50,678 nucleotides of DNA from contig DBTY01000015.1 of assembly GCA_002307295.1 (NCBI GenBank), forward strand, positions 1 through 50,678. The letters are read 5' to 3'. The notes under the pieces were generated by a model. The model ran no database searches. It was not told the origin of the DNA and saw only the letters and a list, made by a program, of their open reading frames with translations. Below are positions 35,510 to 44,592 of the stretch, one piece after another (position 1 is the stretch's first letter; the number at the start of each line of letters is the position of its first letter). This stretch comes from Ignavibacteriales bacterium UBA1304. Lineage in GTDB: Bacteria; Bacteroidota; Ignavibacteria; Ignavibacteriales; Ignavibacteriaceae. The position numbers were made by a program, and so were the translations under genes.

Positions 35510-36784
35510 TCACTCCTGCAAGCTTTCCGGCAAACTCTTTTTAGCTTTAACTCCAAGTTCTTTAAGCTTTTCTACCTGACCGATTAAATTCCCGCGCCCG
35601 TCTTTGATTTGTAAAACGGCGGAATCGTAGTTTTTCTTTACGCGGTCTATGGACTCGCCAAGAATTTTTAACGTTTCCCAAAGCCCTGCAAACTTATCGT
35701 ACAACTGTCCGCCGCGTTCGGCAATTTCCATTGCGTTCCGGTTTTGATATTCCCTTTTCCATAAATCCTGAATCATTTTTAATGCGGCTATTAAATTTGT
35801 AGGACTAATCAGCAATATTCTTTTGCTATAAGCATAGTTCCACATATCAGGGTCTTTTTGCATTACCAAGAAATAAACTGGTTCAATAGGAATAAACATC
35901 ATCACAAAATCAAGCGAAGCGGCAAAATCCTGATAACTTTTTCCGCTCAATCCGTCTATGTGATTGCGCACCGATCTTATTAGATCCGATAAATATTTTC
36001 CCTGCTCTTCAACGCTATCGGTAGAATTATACCGCTCATAACTAACCAATGAAACTTTTGAATCGATTATCACTTTCCTATTATCAGGATAGCTGATAAT
36101 TACATCGGGACGAAGTTTTTCCCCCTGCGCATTTTTTAGCGGATTCCCCTGCTCGTCTGATAAATAGGCTTGAGTAAAATATTCTCTGCCTTTAGCAAGC
36201 CCGGATTTTTCAAGGATATTTTCCAAAATCATTTCGCCCCAGTCGCCCTGAGTTTTCGATTCGCCTTTTAACGCCTTTGTAAGATTATTGGCGTCTTCGC
36301 TAATTCTTATATTCAGCTCCACCAGCGACTTTATTTTTTCTTCCAGCGAAAATCTTTGCTTTGATTCTTTATCGTAAGTCTCTTCTACCCTTTTCTTAAA
36401 CTCTTCAATATTTTTACCAAGCGGATTAAGCAGGCTTTCAATATTCAACCTGTTAACTTCCGTAAATCTTTTGCTTTTATCTTCAAGTATCTGGTTTGCA
36501 AGCAGTTTAAACTCAGCGCTGAATCTATCGCCAAGCTGCTGGTAGTCTGTTTTTTGCTGTTCGAGTTTTTCTTTTAAAAAATTATTTTCAGCCTGCAGCA
36601 TTGCGCTTTGTTTAACCGAGTTAGTAATTTCGTTTCGTTTTTTTTCCAACTCGTTTTTTACGCTTTGCAGTTCCGCCTGAAGTTCATTTTTTGTTTTTTC
36701 TGTTAAAGCTGTAATCTGTTTATTCCGAAGCCAAAAGAAGCCGGCGCCGGTTAGAATACCAACGAATAAAAATATTATTTCCAT
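35510..36784 (-). CDS. rmuC: DNA recombination protein RmuC
   Basis: RmuC is a membrane-tethered PD-(D/E)XK-type nuclease-like protein that limits inversions at short inverted repeats. The 424-residue protein starts with a membrane helix (IIFLFVGILTGAGFFWL), continues with a coiled coil to about residue 150, and has the RmuC core: TQGDWGEMILENILEKSG, LRPDVIISYPDNRKVIIDSK, FVMMFIPIEPVYFLV and RILLISPTNLIAALK. It follows the 202-residue exported protein by 47 bases. No terminator is clear in the 248 bases beyond its stop. Confidence 0.93.
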   Translation of the reverse strand: MEIIFLFVGILTGAGFFWLRNKQITALTEKTKNELQAELQSVKNELEKKRNEITNSVKQSAMLQAENNFLKEKLEQQKTDYQQLGDRFSAEFKLLANQILEDKSKRFTEVNRLNIESLLNPLGKNIEEFKKRVEETYDKESKQRFSLEEKIKSLVELNIRISEDANNLTKALKGESKTQGDWGEMILENILEKSGLAKGREYFTQAYLSDEQGNPLKNAQGEKLRPDVIISYPDNRKVIIDSKVSLVSYERYNSTDSVEEQGKYLSDLIRSVRNHIDGLSGKSYQDFAASLDFVMMFIPIEPVYFLVMQKDPDMWNYAYSKRILLISPTNLIAALKMIQDLWKREYQNRNAMEIAERGGQLYDKFAGLWETLKILGESIDRVKKNYDSAVLQIKDGRGNLIGQVEKLKELGVKAKKSLPESLQE

Positions 36785-36831
36785 TTATAAAAACCTTTGT
36801 ATTGCGGTAAGAAGAAGTTCTCGTAAATCTT

Positions 36832-37440
36832 TTATTTGCTTCTTACGGCAAAGAAAAGATAAATAATTACAGCCGCGCCTCCAACAGCTACGGCAGGCTC
36901 TAAAAGGCTTGACCAGACCGGCTCCGCAGGAATTTCGCCCTGAGTGAAAGGGATAGATGGATTTTCTCTTTTTTTAAGATCGTCAAATTGCACAGTATCG
37001 CGGAAGCTAAAAGAGAAATTTTTCAAGGCTGTTTCTTTTGAAGCGATTATATAGTTCCCTTTCAGTCTGAAATTACGCTCTATATAATACTTGCCAAACA
37101 AACCGTCTCGCGATAAATTTTCATAATTAACGCCCGCCTCTTCTATTGAATAACTCATCTTCAAACTTTTAACCGAGTCCGATAATCGAACTCCGTATTT
37201 ATTTAGCGATGAAATTATCTGGTTATTAAAGACAGAAAATACTGGGACAAGCTTATTCTCCACGGAAATCGATTTTCCTATAAGATTGTTCTCTTTAACT
37301 ATTATGGAAATTGAAGAATCTACTATATTGTTGAGAGCCTGAAGATTTGAGATATCCTGCGGGAATAAAAAACCGGAAGCCGTTATAAAAATAACGGTAA
37401 ACAAAAAAAAGAAGTTCTTATTTTTTATTGTTTTTCCCAT
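36832..37440 (-). CDS. Exported protein of unknown function
   Basis: I do not recognise this 202-residue protein. It has an N-terminal signal sequence (NFFFLFTVIFITASGFLFPQ), a mixed alpha/beta middle with no Cys, and a C-terminal hydrophobic helix (AVAVGGAAVIIYLFFAV) before a short basic end. It would therefore be anchored in the inner membrane, facing the periplasm. Its ATG lies only 12 bases past a GC-rich hairpin. The best ribosome-site-like sequence, GGGAGG, is inside the 3' arm of that hairpin. rmuC follows and is probably co-transcribed. Confidence 0.7.
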   Translation of the reverse strand: MGKTIKNKNFFFLFTVIFITASGFLFPQDISNLQALNNIVDSSISIIVKENNLIGKSISVENKLVPVFSVFNNQIISSLNKYGVRLSDSVKSLKMSYSIEEAGVNYENLSRDGLFGKYYIERNFRLKGNYIIASKETALKNFSFSFRDTVQFDDLKKRENPSIPFTQGEIPAEPVWSSLLEPAVAVGGAAVIIYLFFAVRSK

Positions 37441-37452
37441 TAATGTAAAAAG

Positions 37453-37476
37453 CCTCCCGGTTAAAACGCCGGGAGG
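37453..37476 (-). terminator. Hairpin between htpX and the exported-protein gene
   Basis: An eight-base GC-rich stem (CCTCCCGG with CCGGGAGG) closes an eight-base loop and on the minus strand is followed by CTTTTTAC. It is 17 bases after the htpX stop and 12 bases before the next start codon. It may serve as a leaky terminator or as a structure that hides the ribosome site of the following gene. Confidence 0.7.
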
Positions 37477-37493
37477 TAAAAATTTTATGAATC

Positions 37494-38345
37494 TTATCTA
37501 ATGCGAGCCAATTCTTCAAGTCTCTTGATTCTTTCTTCCATAGGAGGATGAGTAGAAAATAGCTTTGTCATTCCGCCGCCGCTAAGAGGATTAACAATAA
37601 ACATATGAGCGGTTGCTGGTTTGGCGTTTTCAATAGGCATAAGCTCGTTAGCCTGCGTTAGTTTTTGCAATGCAGAAGCTAAAGCAAGCGGAGAGCCGGA
37701 AATTTCAGCTCCGCCTTTATCAGCGTCATACTCTCTTGAACGTGATATTGCCAGCTGAATAAGAGTAGCCGCAATAGGGGCTAATATTAGCATAAGAAGC
37801 GCGCCAATGCCGCCTTCATTATCTCTTCTATCTACGCCGCGTCCTCCAAACATAGCCGCCCAGCCTGCCATTTGAGCCACAAAAGTAATTGTTCCAACCA
37901 TAGTAGCAACAATAGTCCCTGTTAAAATATCTCTATGCTTTACATGGGCAAGTTCATGACCAAGCACGCCGGAAAGTTCGTCGTTATTTAAAATCTGTAA
38001 TATTCCCGTATTAACTGCTATAGCCGCATGATTTGGGTTTCTGCCAGTGGCAAACGCATTTGGAGTCGGATTTTCAATTACATATACGCGAGGAGTCGGC
38101 AGACCGGCTCTTTTTGCTAAGTCTTCAACTAACGCATATAATTTGGGAGCCGTAGAAGCGTCCACCTCTTTAGCCCTATACATAGCAAGCACAATTTTAT
38201 CCGAGAACCAATACGATCCAAAATTCATTACAAGCGCAAACATAAACGCTATTGTCATACCAGACGATCCTCCAAGGATGTTTCCTATAAAAAGGAAAAG
38301 AACCATCATCAGAGCCATTAAAAAAGTTGTTTTCAGCGTATTCAT
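37494..38345 (-). CDS. htpX: Membrane zinc metalloprotease HtpX
   Basis: HtpX is an M48 peptidase of the inner membrane that degrades misfolded membrane proteins. The 283-residue protein has two N-terminal hydrophobic segments, the zinc motif HELAH (H130, E131, H134), two more membrane segments and the third ligand region in SREYDADKGGAEISG. AGGAG ten bases before the ATG supports the start, and a Bacteroidota-type promoter lies just upstream. A terminator-like hairpin follows it. Confidence 0.96.
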   Translation of the reverse strand: MNTLKTTFLMALMMVLFLFIGNILGGSSGMTIAFMFALVMNFGSYWFSDKIVLAMYRAKEVDASTAPKLYALVEDLAKRAGLPTPRVYVIENPTPNAFATGRNPNHAAIAVNTGILQILNNDELSGVLGHELAHVKHRDILTGTIVATMVGTITFVAQMAGWAAMFGGRGVDRRDNEGGIGALLMLILAPIAATLIQLAISRSREYDADKGGAEISGSPLALASALQKLTQANELMPIENAKPATAHMFIVNPLSGGGMTKLFSTHPPMEERIKRLEELARIR

Positions 38346-38371
38346 TTTACATTAACTCCTTTTACATACAC

Positions 38372-38402
38372 AAAATATATATAACAAAAAAAGTGAAATC
38401 AA
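38372..38402 (-). promoter_or_regulatory. htpX promoter
   Basis: On the minus strand TTG (38402-38400), 20 bases, then TATATTTT (38379-38372) followed by G. This is one base off the TAnnTTTG consensus. The predicted transcript start near 38365 leaves a leader of about 20 bases holding the htpX ribosome site. The region is very AT-rich, so chance similarity is possible. Confidence 0.5.
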
Positions 38403-38444
38403 ATCAAATCGATCTCACCTTTAAAATTAAAATATTTTTAAAAT

Positions 38445-38939
38445 CTATTTATACTTTCTTATAAACTGTATCCTGTCTTCTAATTTTTTAACAGGAACTA
38501 AAAGTTTTTCTTTACCATAAATTGCATCGGCTCTGTTATCAAACACAAGCTCGTAGTCTTTACTCATTATAATCGCTTCTTCAGGGCAAACCTCTTCGCA
38601 AAAACCGCAGAAGATGCACCTTAGCATATTTATTTCAAACTTTTCAGGGAAGCGCTCTTTTTCACGAGTCGTTTCGGCAGCCTGCACTTCAATAGCCAGC
38701 GACGGGCATACCCTTGAACACAACCCGCAGGCGACGCATCGCTCTTCGCCATTTTCTTCCTGTCCTAACACAGGGCGGCCTCTGTAAGAAGAAGGCGGCT
38801 CAAATCTTACTTCAGGATACTGCATTGTAACTTTAGGACGAAACATCATCTTTAAAGTTAAAGCCATCCCTTTCACAATTTCGGGAATATACATATTCTC
38901 TAAAAATGTAAAATCTTTTTTCCTTTTCTTAACCGACAT
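38445..38939 (-). CDS. nuoI: NADH-quinone oxidoreductase subunit I
   Basis: NuoI carries two [4Fe-4S] clusters (N6a and N6b) between NuoG and the quinone site of complex I. Both ferredoxin motifs are complete: CVACGLCSRVCP and CIFCGFCEEVCP. The frame can start at a TTG at 38942, but the ATG at 38939-38937, five bases after GGAG, is preferred (164 residues). It is the last gene of nuoG-nuoH-nuoI. nuoJ, which usually follows, is absent; the next gene is htpX. Confidence 0.95.
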   Translation of the reverse strand: MSVKKRKKDFTFLENMYIPEIVKGMALTLKMMFRPKVTMQYPEVRFEPPSSYRGRPVLGQEENGEERCVACGLCSRVCPSLAIEVQAAETTREKERFPEKFEINMLRCIFCGFCEEVCPEEAIIMSKDYELVFDNRADAIYGKEKLLVPVKKLEDRIQFIRKYK

Positions 38940-38954
38940 CAACTCTCCGAAAAA

Positions 38955-39986
38955 TTATATCTTAAAAACCATTATCAAGATTGCCACCCAGATTATATTC
39001 AGCAGCGAAAGCGGGAACATTACCTTCCAGCCTAAGCTCATTAATTGGTCATATCTGAATCTTGGGATGCTCCATCTTACCCAGATAAAGAAGAACAACA
39101 ACACTGCTAATTTGAAGCAAAAAGCTCCAACCTGCAAAGCTACTGTTAATCCTACTGGTAAATTAAGCCTCTCTATAAACGGTATCTGCCAGCCGCCAAG
39201 ATAGAGCGTTACTATCAGCGCGCTGCTTATAATCATGTTAGCATATTCAGCAAGAAAGAACGCGGCAAACTTCATACTGCTGTATTCCGTATGATAACCG
39301 CCTACTAACTCAGGTTCCGCTTCAGGTAAATCGAATGGAAGCCTGTTTGTCTCCGCAAAAGCGGCGACTAAAAAAGTAATAAATCCTATCGGCTGAATAA
39401 ATGCGTTCCACATCAAGCCGCTCTGCGCTTCAACTATTGCGATAGGGCGTAAAGACGACGCAAGCAAAACGACTCCGCCGACAGAAAAGCCCATTGATAT
39501 TTCGTAGGAAATCATCTGAGCAGAAGACCTGATTCCGCCAAGCAGCGAATACTTGCTGCCCGAAGACCATCCCGCAAATGTAATTGCATAAACGCCGAGA
39601 GAAGTAATAGCCAGCACATAAAGAATGCCCATATTAATATCAGCCACAGCCAAAGGTATTTGCCAGCCAAATAACGTTATCGTCGGCCCCATTGGAATTA
39701 CCGCATAGGTAGAAAACGCTACAAACAATGCTATCATAGGGGCTAATGCATGCAGGGGATGATTTGATACTGTAGGAACGATATCTTCTTTTAATAGTAA
39801 TTTTAAAACGTCTGCAAACGGCTGCAACAAACCCAGATATCCGACCCTGTTAGGCCCTATTCTGTTCTGTATCCATGCGCTTATTTTTCTTTCAAAATAA
39901 ACAAGATAAGCTACTGTTAATAACACTAATGTTAAAACAATCAGTATCTTTACTATTGTAATTATTGCAAGCTCAAGTATTCCCAT
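38955..39986 (-). CDS. nuoH: NADH-quinone oxidoreductase subunit H
   Basis: NuoH is the membrane subunit that forms much of the quinone cavity. The 343-residue protein has about eight membrane helices and the signatures AWIQNRIGPNRVGYLGLLQP, GWSSGSKYSLLGGIRSSAQM with ISYEISMG, and FAETNRLPFDLPEAEPELVG near the quinone site. Its length is normal. It lies 21 bases after nuoG and 15 bases ahead of nuoI. Confidence 0.96.
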   Translation of the reverse strand: MGILELAIITIVKILIVLTLVLLTVAYLVYFERKISAWIQNRIGPNRVGYLGLLQPFADVLKLLLKEDIVPTVSNHPLHALAPMIALFVAFSTYAVIPMGPTITLFGWQIPLAVADINMGILYVLAITSLGVYAITFAGWSSGSKYSLLGGIRSSAQMISYEISMGFSVGGVVLLASSLRPIAIVEAQSGLMWNAFIQPIGFITFLVAAFAETNRLPFDLPEAEPELVGGYHTEYSSMKFAAFFLAEYANMIISSALIVTLYLGGWQIPFIERLNLPVGLTVALQVGAFCFKLAVLLFFFIWVRWSIPRFRYDQLMSLGWKVMFPLSLLNIIWVAILIMVFKI

Positions 39987-40007
39987 AATAAATCAATTTC
40001 TCCGAAT

Positions 40008-41696
40008 TTAAACTTTTATGCTTTTAGTTTCAGCAGATTTCAATTTGATTTTTGCGCCTGTATCGCCTATAACGCTATAATTTAACCCCTGAAACTCCGG
40101 AATAGTTTCCGAAATTTCGTCAAACACTTCTTGAGACATAGTATGTTTTATTTTATGCCCCAGAGCGCTATACATAGCCGCAATAATCCTCCATGAAGAT
40201 CTTGCGTCCATTTTTTTAGGGCTCGACCATTTATCAAACGGAGAGCCGAACTTATCTAATCTGCTTTGCTCAAAGCCGTCTAAACTTCTGTCAAAATCTT
40301 CTGTAGTCACTGCCGATCGTATTCTTTGAACTCTTCCGTCAAAATTAACAAAAGTTCCGTGCTTTTCGGCATAGGTCGACGCAGGTAATATAAGGTCGGC
40401 TATATCGGTAGTTTTATTAAAATTGGAAGAATGAACAATAAGCAATTCTAATTTCTTTAGCGCGCTTTCATATTCAGGTTTAATAGCGGCTAAATCGTCT
40501 TCCAGCAAGTAAAGAGCTTTTATTTTGCCTTCTTTAATTGCGTGAATTATTCCTTCAAAATTCAATCCCCCTTTGCCTGGCTGAATACCGGCTAATTGCG
40601 CGCCTAACGCGTTTGGAGATTTATCTTCCATAACAAGAAGTTTATCGCTCTCGCCAGGTTTAACGTGCCTTAAGAAATCTATATTCTTTGCGCTCCATGC
40701 AGATTTAGCAAATTTAGCAAAAATGTAATTGTCTTCACAAGTAGCAAAAGCCGAACCTATAAAGGCAATTTCATCCTTTCCAAACGATTTCAATTCCGAT
40801 ACTGCAAAAGCTATGGCTTCGTCCCAACCGGTTTTTATAAGGTTGCCTTCTCTTTTCAGATAAGGGCCGTCTACGCGATTTTCGGCGTTAACATGTTTAA
40901 AAGTATTAAGCCGTCCATTATCGCACATCCAATAGCTGTTAACCTCTGCGTTATGCCTTGGCGTAAGCCGCAGAATTTCGTTATTCCGAACCCATACTTC
41001 AATGTTGCATCCGCGCGAACAGCCGGAACAAATTGATTTAGTAGAAGACATATCCCAGACTCTGGATTTAAATCTAAAGTCTCTATTGGTTAATGCTCCT
41101 ACCGGACAAATATCCGTAACATTTAGCGAATATGGGTTATCAAGCTGTTTACCAGGGGCTGTAACAATTGTAACTTTATCTCCTCTTTGTACAAACGTTA
41201 GTTGTTTTTCGCCTGCAATTTCATCGCAAAAACGGATGCATCTTGAACAAGAAATACATCTTTCAGCGTCAAACATTACGTAAGGGCCAAGAGGGACTCT
41301 TTTCTTTTTATGATTTTTTTCTTCTGTGAATCTGCTTTCCCCGACGCTGTGAGAATAAGCGTATTGTTGTAACTTACATTCCCCGGCTTCATCGCAGATA
41401 GGACAGTCTAACGGGTGATTAATCAACAAAAACTCCATTACGGCGCTTCTTGCTTTTACTGTTTTTTCCGATTGAGTATGCACTACCATTCCGTCTGCCG
41501 CAATTGTAGAACATGCAATTACAAGCTTAGGAATTTTTTCAACTTCTACAAGACACATCCTGCAGTTGCCGGAAACAGATAAGCATTCGTGCCAGCAGAA
41601 ATGCGGAATATCAATTCCATTTTCTTCTGCAATCTGTATAATCGTTTGACCCTGATTAAAATCCAGTTCTTTATCATCTATTACTATTTTAGGCAT
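40008..41696 (-). CDS. nuoG: NADH-quinone oxidoreductase subunit G, short form
   Basis: NuoG passes electrons through the peripheral arm. The [2Fe-2S] ligands are C34, C45, C48 and C62. The His/Cys cluster is in HPLDCPICDEAGECKLQ. The next cluster is in CISCSRCIRFC with the distant Cys of DICPVGAL, and an extra cluster of the molybdopterin-enzyme type is in CSGCSRGCNIEVW...WMCDNGR. At 562 residues it is clearly shorter than well-studied forms (about 780-910). The loss falls in the C-terminal molybdopterin-like domain, of which a fragment with DLILPASTYAEKHGTFVN remains. It is first in its operon; nuoE and nuoF do not precede it. Confidence 0.93.
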   Translation of the reverse strand: MPKIVIDDKELDFNQGQTIIQIAEENGIDIPHFCWHECLSVSGNCRMCLVEVEKIPKLVIACSTIAADGMVVHTQSEKTVKARSAVMEFLLINHPLDCPICDEAGECKLQQYAYSHSVGESRFTEEKNHKKKRVPLGPYVMFDAERCISCSRCIRFCDEIAGEKQLTFVQRGDKVTIVTAPGKQLDNPYSLNVTDICPVGALTNRDFRFKSRVWDMSSTKSICSGCSRGCNIEVWVRNNEILRLTPRHNAEVNSYWMCDNGRLNTFKHVNAENRVDGPYLKREGNLIKTGWDEAIAFAVSELKSFGKDEIAFIGSAFATCEDNYIFAKFAKSAWSAKNIDFLRHVKPGESDKLLVMEDKSPNALGAQLAGIQPGKGGLNFEGIIHAIKEGKIKALYLLEDDLAAIKPEYESALKKLELLIVHSSNFNKTTDIADLILPASTYAEKHGTFVNFDGRVQRIRSAVTTEDFDRSLDGFEQSRLDKFGSPFDKWSSPKKMDARSSWRIIAAMYSALGHKIKHTMSQEVFDEISETIPEFQGLNYSVIGDTGAKIKLKSAETKSIKV

Positions 41697-41762
41697 TTAC
41701 AATCAACCCTATAAACTATCTTATTAATATATTTTCAAATCTTTTAAAGACTTATATTAATT

Positions 41763-41804
41763 ATAAGGGGTTTTAACGTAAAAATCAAAGTTAAAACCCC
41801 TTAT
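41763..41804 (-). terminator. Hairpin after alanine dehydrogenase
   Basis: A perfect 15-base stem (ATAAGGGGTTTTAAC with GTTAAAACCCCTTAT) closes a 12-base loop, 56 bases past the ald stop. No clean T run follows on the minus strand, but the stem is strong. It separates ald from nuoG. Confidence 0.65.
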
Positions 41805-41860
41805 TAAATTACTAAATTTATCTGAAATTCAAACTCTGAAATCAGATTTATTAGCTATTC

Positions 41861-42976
41861 TTATTTTAAAAGCGAATCTGGTTCATGATATTCAAGACCA
41901 AATGCGTCAGCAACGCCTTTAAATGTAACTTTACCGTCAATTATATTTAAACCTGCTTTCAGATCGCTATTGGTCTGAAGAGCTTTTAAATAACCTTTGT
42001 TTGCAATTTCAACAGCATAAGGCAAAGTAGCCTGAGCTAATGCAAGAGTTGAAGTTACAGGAACTGCGCCAGGCATGTTAGCTACGCAATAGTGAACTAC
42101 TCCGTCAATTACGTAAGTAGGATTATCGTGAGTTGTAGCATGGCATGTTTCAATACATCCGCCCTGATCTACTGCAACGTCTACAATAACAGAACCTTCT
42201 TTCATTATTTTAAGCATATCTCTTGTAACTAATTTAGGAGTTACTGCGCCAGGTATTAAAACTGCGCCGATAACCAAATCAGCTTTTGGAAGAGCTTGTC
42301 TGATATTATATTCATTTGAATACATTAAAGAAATGTTCTTAGGCATAACATCGTCTAAGTAACGTAATCTATCAAGATTGTTATCAAATACAGTAACGCG
42401 AGCGCCAAGACCTGCTGCAATTTTAGCTGCGTTTGTTCCAACCATACCGCCGCCTAATACTACTACTTCAGCTGGGCCTGTTCCCGGAACGCCGCTTAAT
42501 AATACACCGCGACCGCCGTATACTTTTTCTAAATATTTAGCGCCTTCCTGAGGAGCCATTCTACCAGCAACTTCGCTCATAGGAATCAACAATGGCAAAG
42601 AACGATCTTTTCTCTGTACTGTTTCAAAAGCGATTGCGATTGATTTTGATTTGATAATTGCGTCAGTCAATTCTTTATTTGCTGCAAAGTGGAAATAAGT
42701 AAATAAAATCTGACCTTCTCTGATTAAATCATATTCTTTGCTGATTGGTTCTTTAACCTTCATAATCATATCTGCTTTTGCAAATACTTCAGCCGCTGTA
42801 GCAATAATTTCTGCGCCAGCTTTAACATACTCTTCGTTAGAAAAAGCGCTGCCTACTCCGGCATTGGTTTCTACGATTACTTTGTGACCGTTTTTTACCA
42901 AAGCTGATACGCCTGCAGGAGTAAGAGCAACTCTGTTTTCATTTGTTTTGATCTCTTTTGGGACTCCGACTAACAT
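41861..42976 (-). CDS. ald: Alanine dehydrogenase
   Basis: Ald converts L-alanine to pyruvate and ammonia with NAD. The protein shows MLVGVPKEIKTNENRVALTP at its start, HYCVANMPGAVPVTSTLALA with the catalytic His region, and the NAD loop VVLGGGMVGTNAAKIAAGLG. The frame extends to 43021, but the ATG at 42976-42974 has GAGG six bases ahead and gives 371 residues, the family norm. It follows the M16 protease gene by 34 bases and probably shares its promoter. Confidence 0.96.
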   Translation of the reverse strand: MLVGVPKEIKTNENRVALTPAGVSALVKNGHKVIVETNAGVGSAFSNEEYVKAGAEIIATAAEVFAKADMIMKVKEPISKEYDLIREGQILFTYFHFAANKELTDAIIKSKSIAIAFETVQRKDRSLPLLIPMSEVAGRMAPQEGAKYLEKVYGGRGVLLSGVPGTGPAEVVVLGGGMVGTNAAKIAAGLGARVTVFDNNLDRLRYLDDVMPKNISLMYSNEYNIRQALPKADLVIGAVLIPGAVTPKLVTRDMLKIMKEGSVIVDVAVDQGGCIETCHATTHDNPTYVIDGVVHYCVANMPGAVPVTSTLALAQATLPYAVEIANKGYLKALQTNSDLKAGLNIIDGKVTFKGVADAFGLEYHEPDSLLK

Positions 42977-43010
42977 AGTTAACCTCTCTAATTTTATTGT
43001 TTTGTTGCCA

Positions 43011-44282
43011 TTAAGCGGCAAATTTTAATTTGGACTTTTGTGATTTAATTATAACTTTATCGAACATATCTTCTATTAATAATTCATTGGCGGCTTCCAA
43101 AATATCATCTGCTGTCACCAAATCAATTTTCTCAAGCGATTCTTCTACGGTTCTTATTTCATTGAAATAAATTTCTGATTGAGCTATGCGCGTCATTCTA
43201 TGCGAAGCGCTTTCAAGCCCTATTATCAGGCCTCCTTTTAACGATTCCTTCGCTTTGCTCAGTTCTTTTCCCGAGACTTTCTTTTCTCTGATTTTCTTAA
43301 ATTCTTTGTAAATAATAGACAAAGCTTTATCCATCATTTTTTCGTTTGTAGATAAATAAACTCCAAACGTAGATACGTCATAAAACGAATTCAAAAATGT
43401 ATTTACCTGATATGCAATTCCATTTTTTTCTCTCACTGCCTGAAATAGTCTTGAACTGCTTCCTTCGCCCAACACCTGATTAAATACTGCAATTTTCATG
43501 CGCGCTTCATCTTTATAACCGTAAGTCATTCTGCCTAAAATTGCATGAATCTGCTGAATATCCTTTTCAATTACTTTAAGAGTATCCCCTCCTTTTTTAA
43601 TAGGAGTATTTTTCCGTTTTACTTTTGATTTTGCAAAATCTTTGGTCACGTATTTTTGGGCAAGCTTAACAATTTGGTCATGATCTACGGCGCCAGAAGC
43701 GGCAATAATAAGCTTATTGCTTCCGTATTTTTCCGCTATATAATTGTTTAAGTCGGTCTGGCTGAAAGCCTGAATATTGCTTTCTGTGCCGATAATAGGC
43801 AGGTTTAATGAGTTCTTTTTGAAAACTGCTTCTTCAAATTTATCAAATATTAATTCTTCCGGACTATCTTCAATATCATAAAGCTCGTCAATTACAACGC
43901 CGGATTCTTTTTTTATTTCGGCAGGTTTGAATGCCGGATTTTGCACCATATCGGCTAAAACGTCAAACGCTTTTTCTATATGCGAACACAAGCCTCTTCC
44001 ATAATAGCAAGTATGCTCTTTTGACGTAAAGGCGTTTAAATAACCTCCGCTCGATTCTATTTCGTCGGCTATTTGTTTAGCGTTTCTTTTTTTTGTCCCT
44101 TTAAAAAGCATATGCTCTATAAAATGGGTTATGCCGTTATTTGCAGAAACCTCGTCTCTGGAGCCAACGTCGAACCAAAAGCCCAGCGAAAACGATTTAA
44201 GATAATCTACGTTTTCAGAAATCACTTTTATTCCGCAGGGAAGAATCGTTTTTTTATACTGGCTCAAAAATTTAGTTTCCAA
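43011..44282 (-). CDS. M16 family zinc peptidase
   Basis: This is a processing-peptidase-like protein. The inverted zinc motif HFIEH lies in NGITHFIEHMLFKGTKKRNA, and the distal Glu ligand region is near ESGVVIDELYDIEDSPEE. Later stretches such as ILGEGSSSRLFQAVREKNGI and AYQV are typical of the family. Such proteins degrade or trim peptides; in Bacteroidota they are often cytoplasmic or periplasmic. The frame opens at a TTG at 44306, but that codon overlaps the promoter -7 box and cannot be in the transcript. Usable starts are TTG at 44282 (about 423 residues) or TTG at 44267. No signal peptide is evident. Confidence 0.9.
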   Translation of the reverse strand: METKFLSQYKKTILPCGIKVISENVDYLKSFSLGFWFDVGSRDEVSANNGITHFIEHMLFKGTKKRNAKQIADEIESSGGYLNAFTSKEHTCYYGRGLCSHIEKAFDVLADMVQNPAFKPAEIKKESGVVIDELYDIEDSPEELIFDKFEEAVFKKNSLNLPIIGTESNIQAFSQTDLNNYIAEKYGSNKLIIAASGAVDHDQIVKLAQKYVTKDFAKSKVKRKNTPIKKGGDTLKVIEKDIQQIHAILGRMTYGYKDEARMKIAVFNQVLGEGSSSRLFQAVREKNGIAYQVNTFLNSFYDVSTFGVYLSTNEKMMDKALSIIYKEFKKIREKKVSGKELSKAKESLKGGLIIGLESASHRMTRIAQSEIYFNEIRTVEESLEKIDLVTADDILEAANELLIEDMFDKVIIKSQKSKLKFAA

Positions 44283-44303
44283 TAAATGATAAAATTTCCG
44301 TTT

Positions 44304-44334
44304 CAAATATAGATAAATGGTCTAAGGTAGTCAA
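44304..44334 (-). promoter_or_regulatory. Promoter of the M16 peptidase-ald unit
   Basis: On the minus strand TTG (44334-44332), 20 bases, then TATATTTG (44311-44304): an exact match to the Bacteroidota consensus. The transcript should start near 44298, so the peptidase start codon must lie to the left of that. Confidence 0.7.
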
Positions 44335-44502
44335 GGAAACAGATTGGGGGATAAATATGCCCACCCTAATAAGAGCCTTTACTATTATTTTTTTCTTAGT
44401 TAAAGCTTGTTTTTATGTAAGTTAGATTATATATCGCATTAGGACGTATTGCCTCATAATAAAAGGTAACTTTGCGAGAAAGGTTTTAAGTTTTTATTAC
44501 AT

Positions 44503-44533
44503 TTGATATTTGCAAGGGAAAATATTAGCTTTT
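44503..44533 (+). promoter_or_regulatory. Possible promoter of the HipA-like/DUF3037 pair
   Basis: TTG at 44503-44505, a 20-base spacer, then TAGCTTTT (44526-44533) followed by G, one base off the TAnnTTTG box. It would start transcription near 44540, about 50 bases ahead of the kinase gene. No inverted repeat that could be an autoregulatory operator is obvious in this leader. Confidence 0.45.
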
Positions 44534-44592
44534 GTCCATAATTATTCTGTTTGGCTTATTTTTAATAATGTAGTTAGTTCACGACAAATTTT

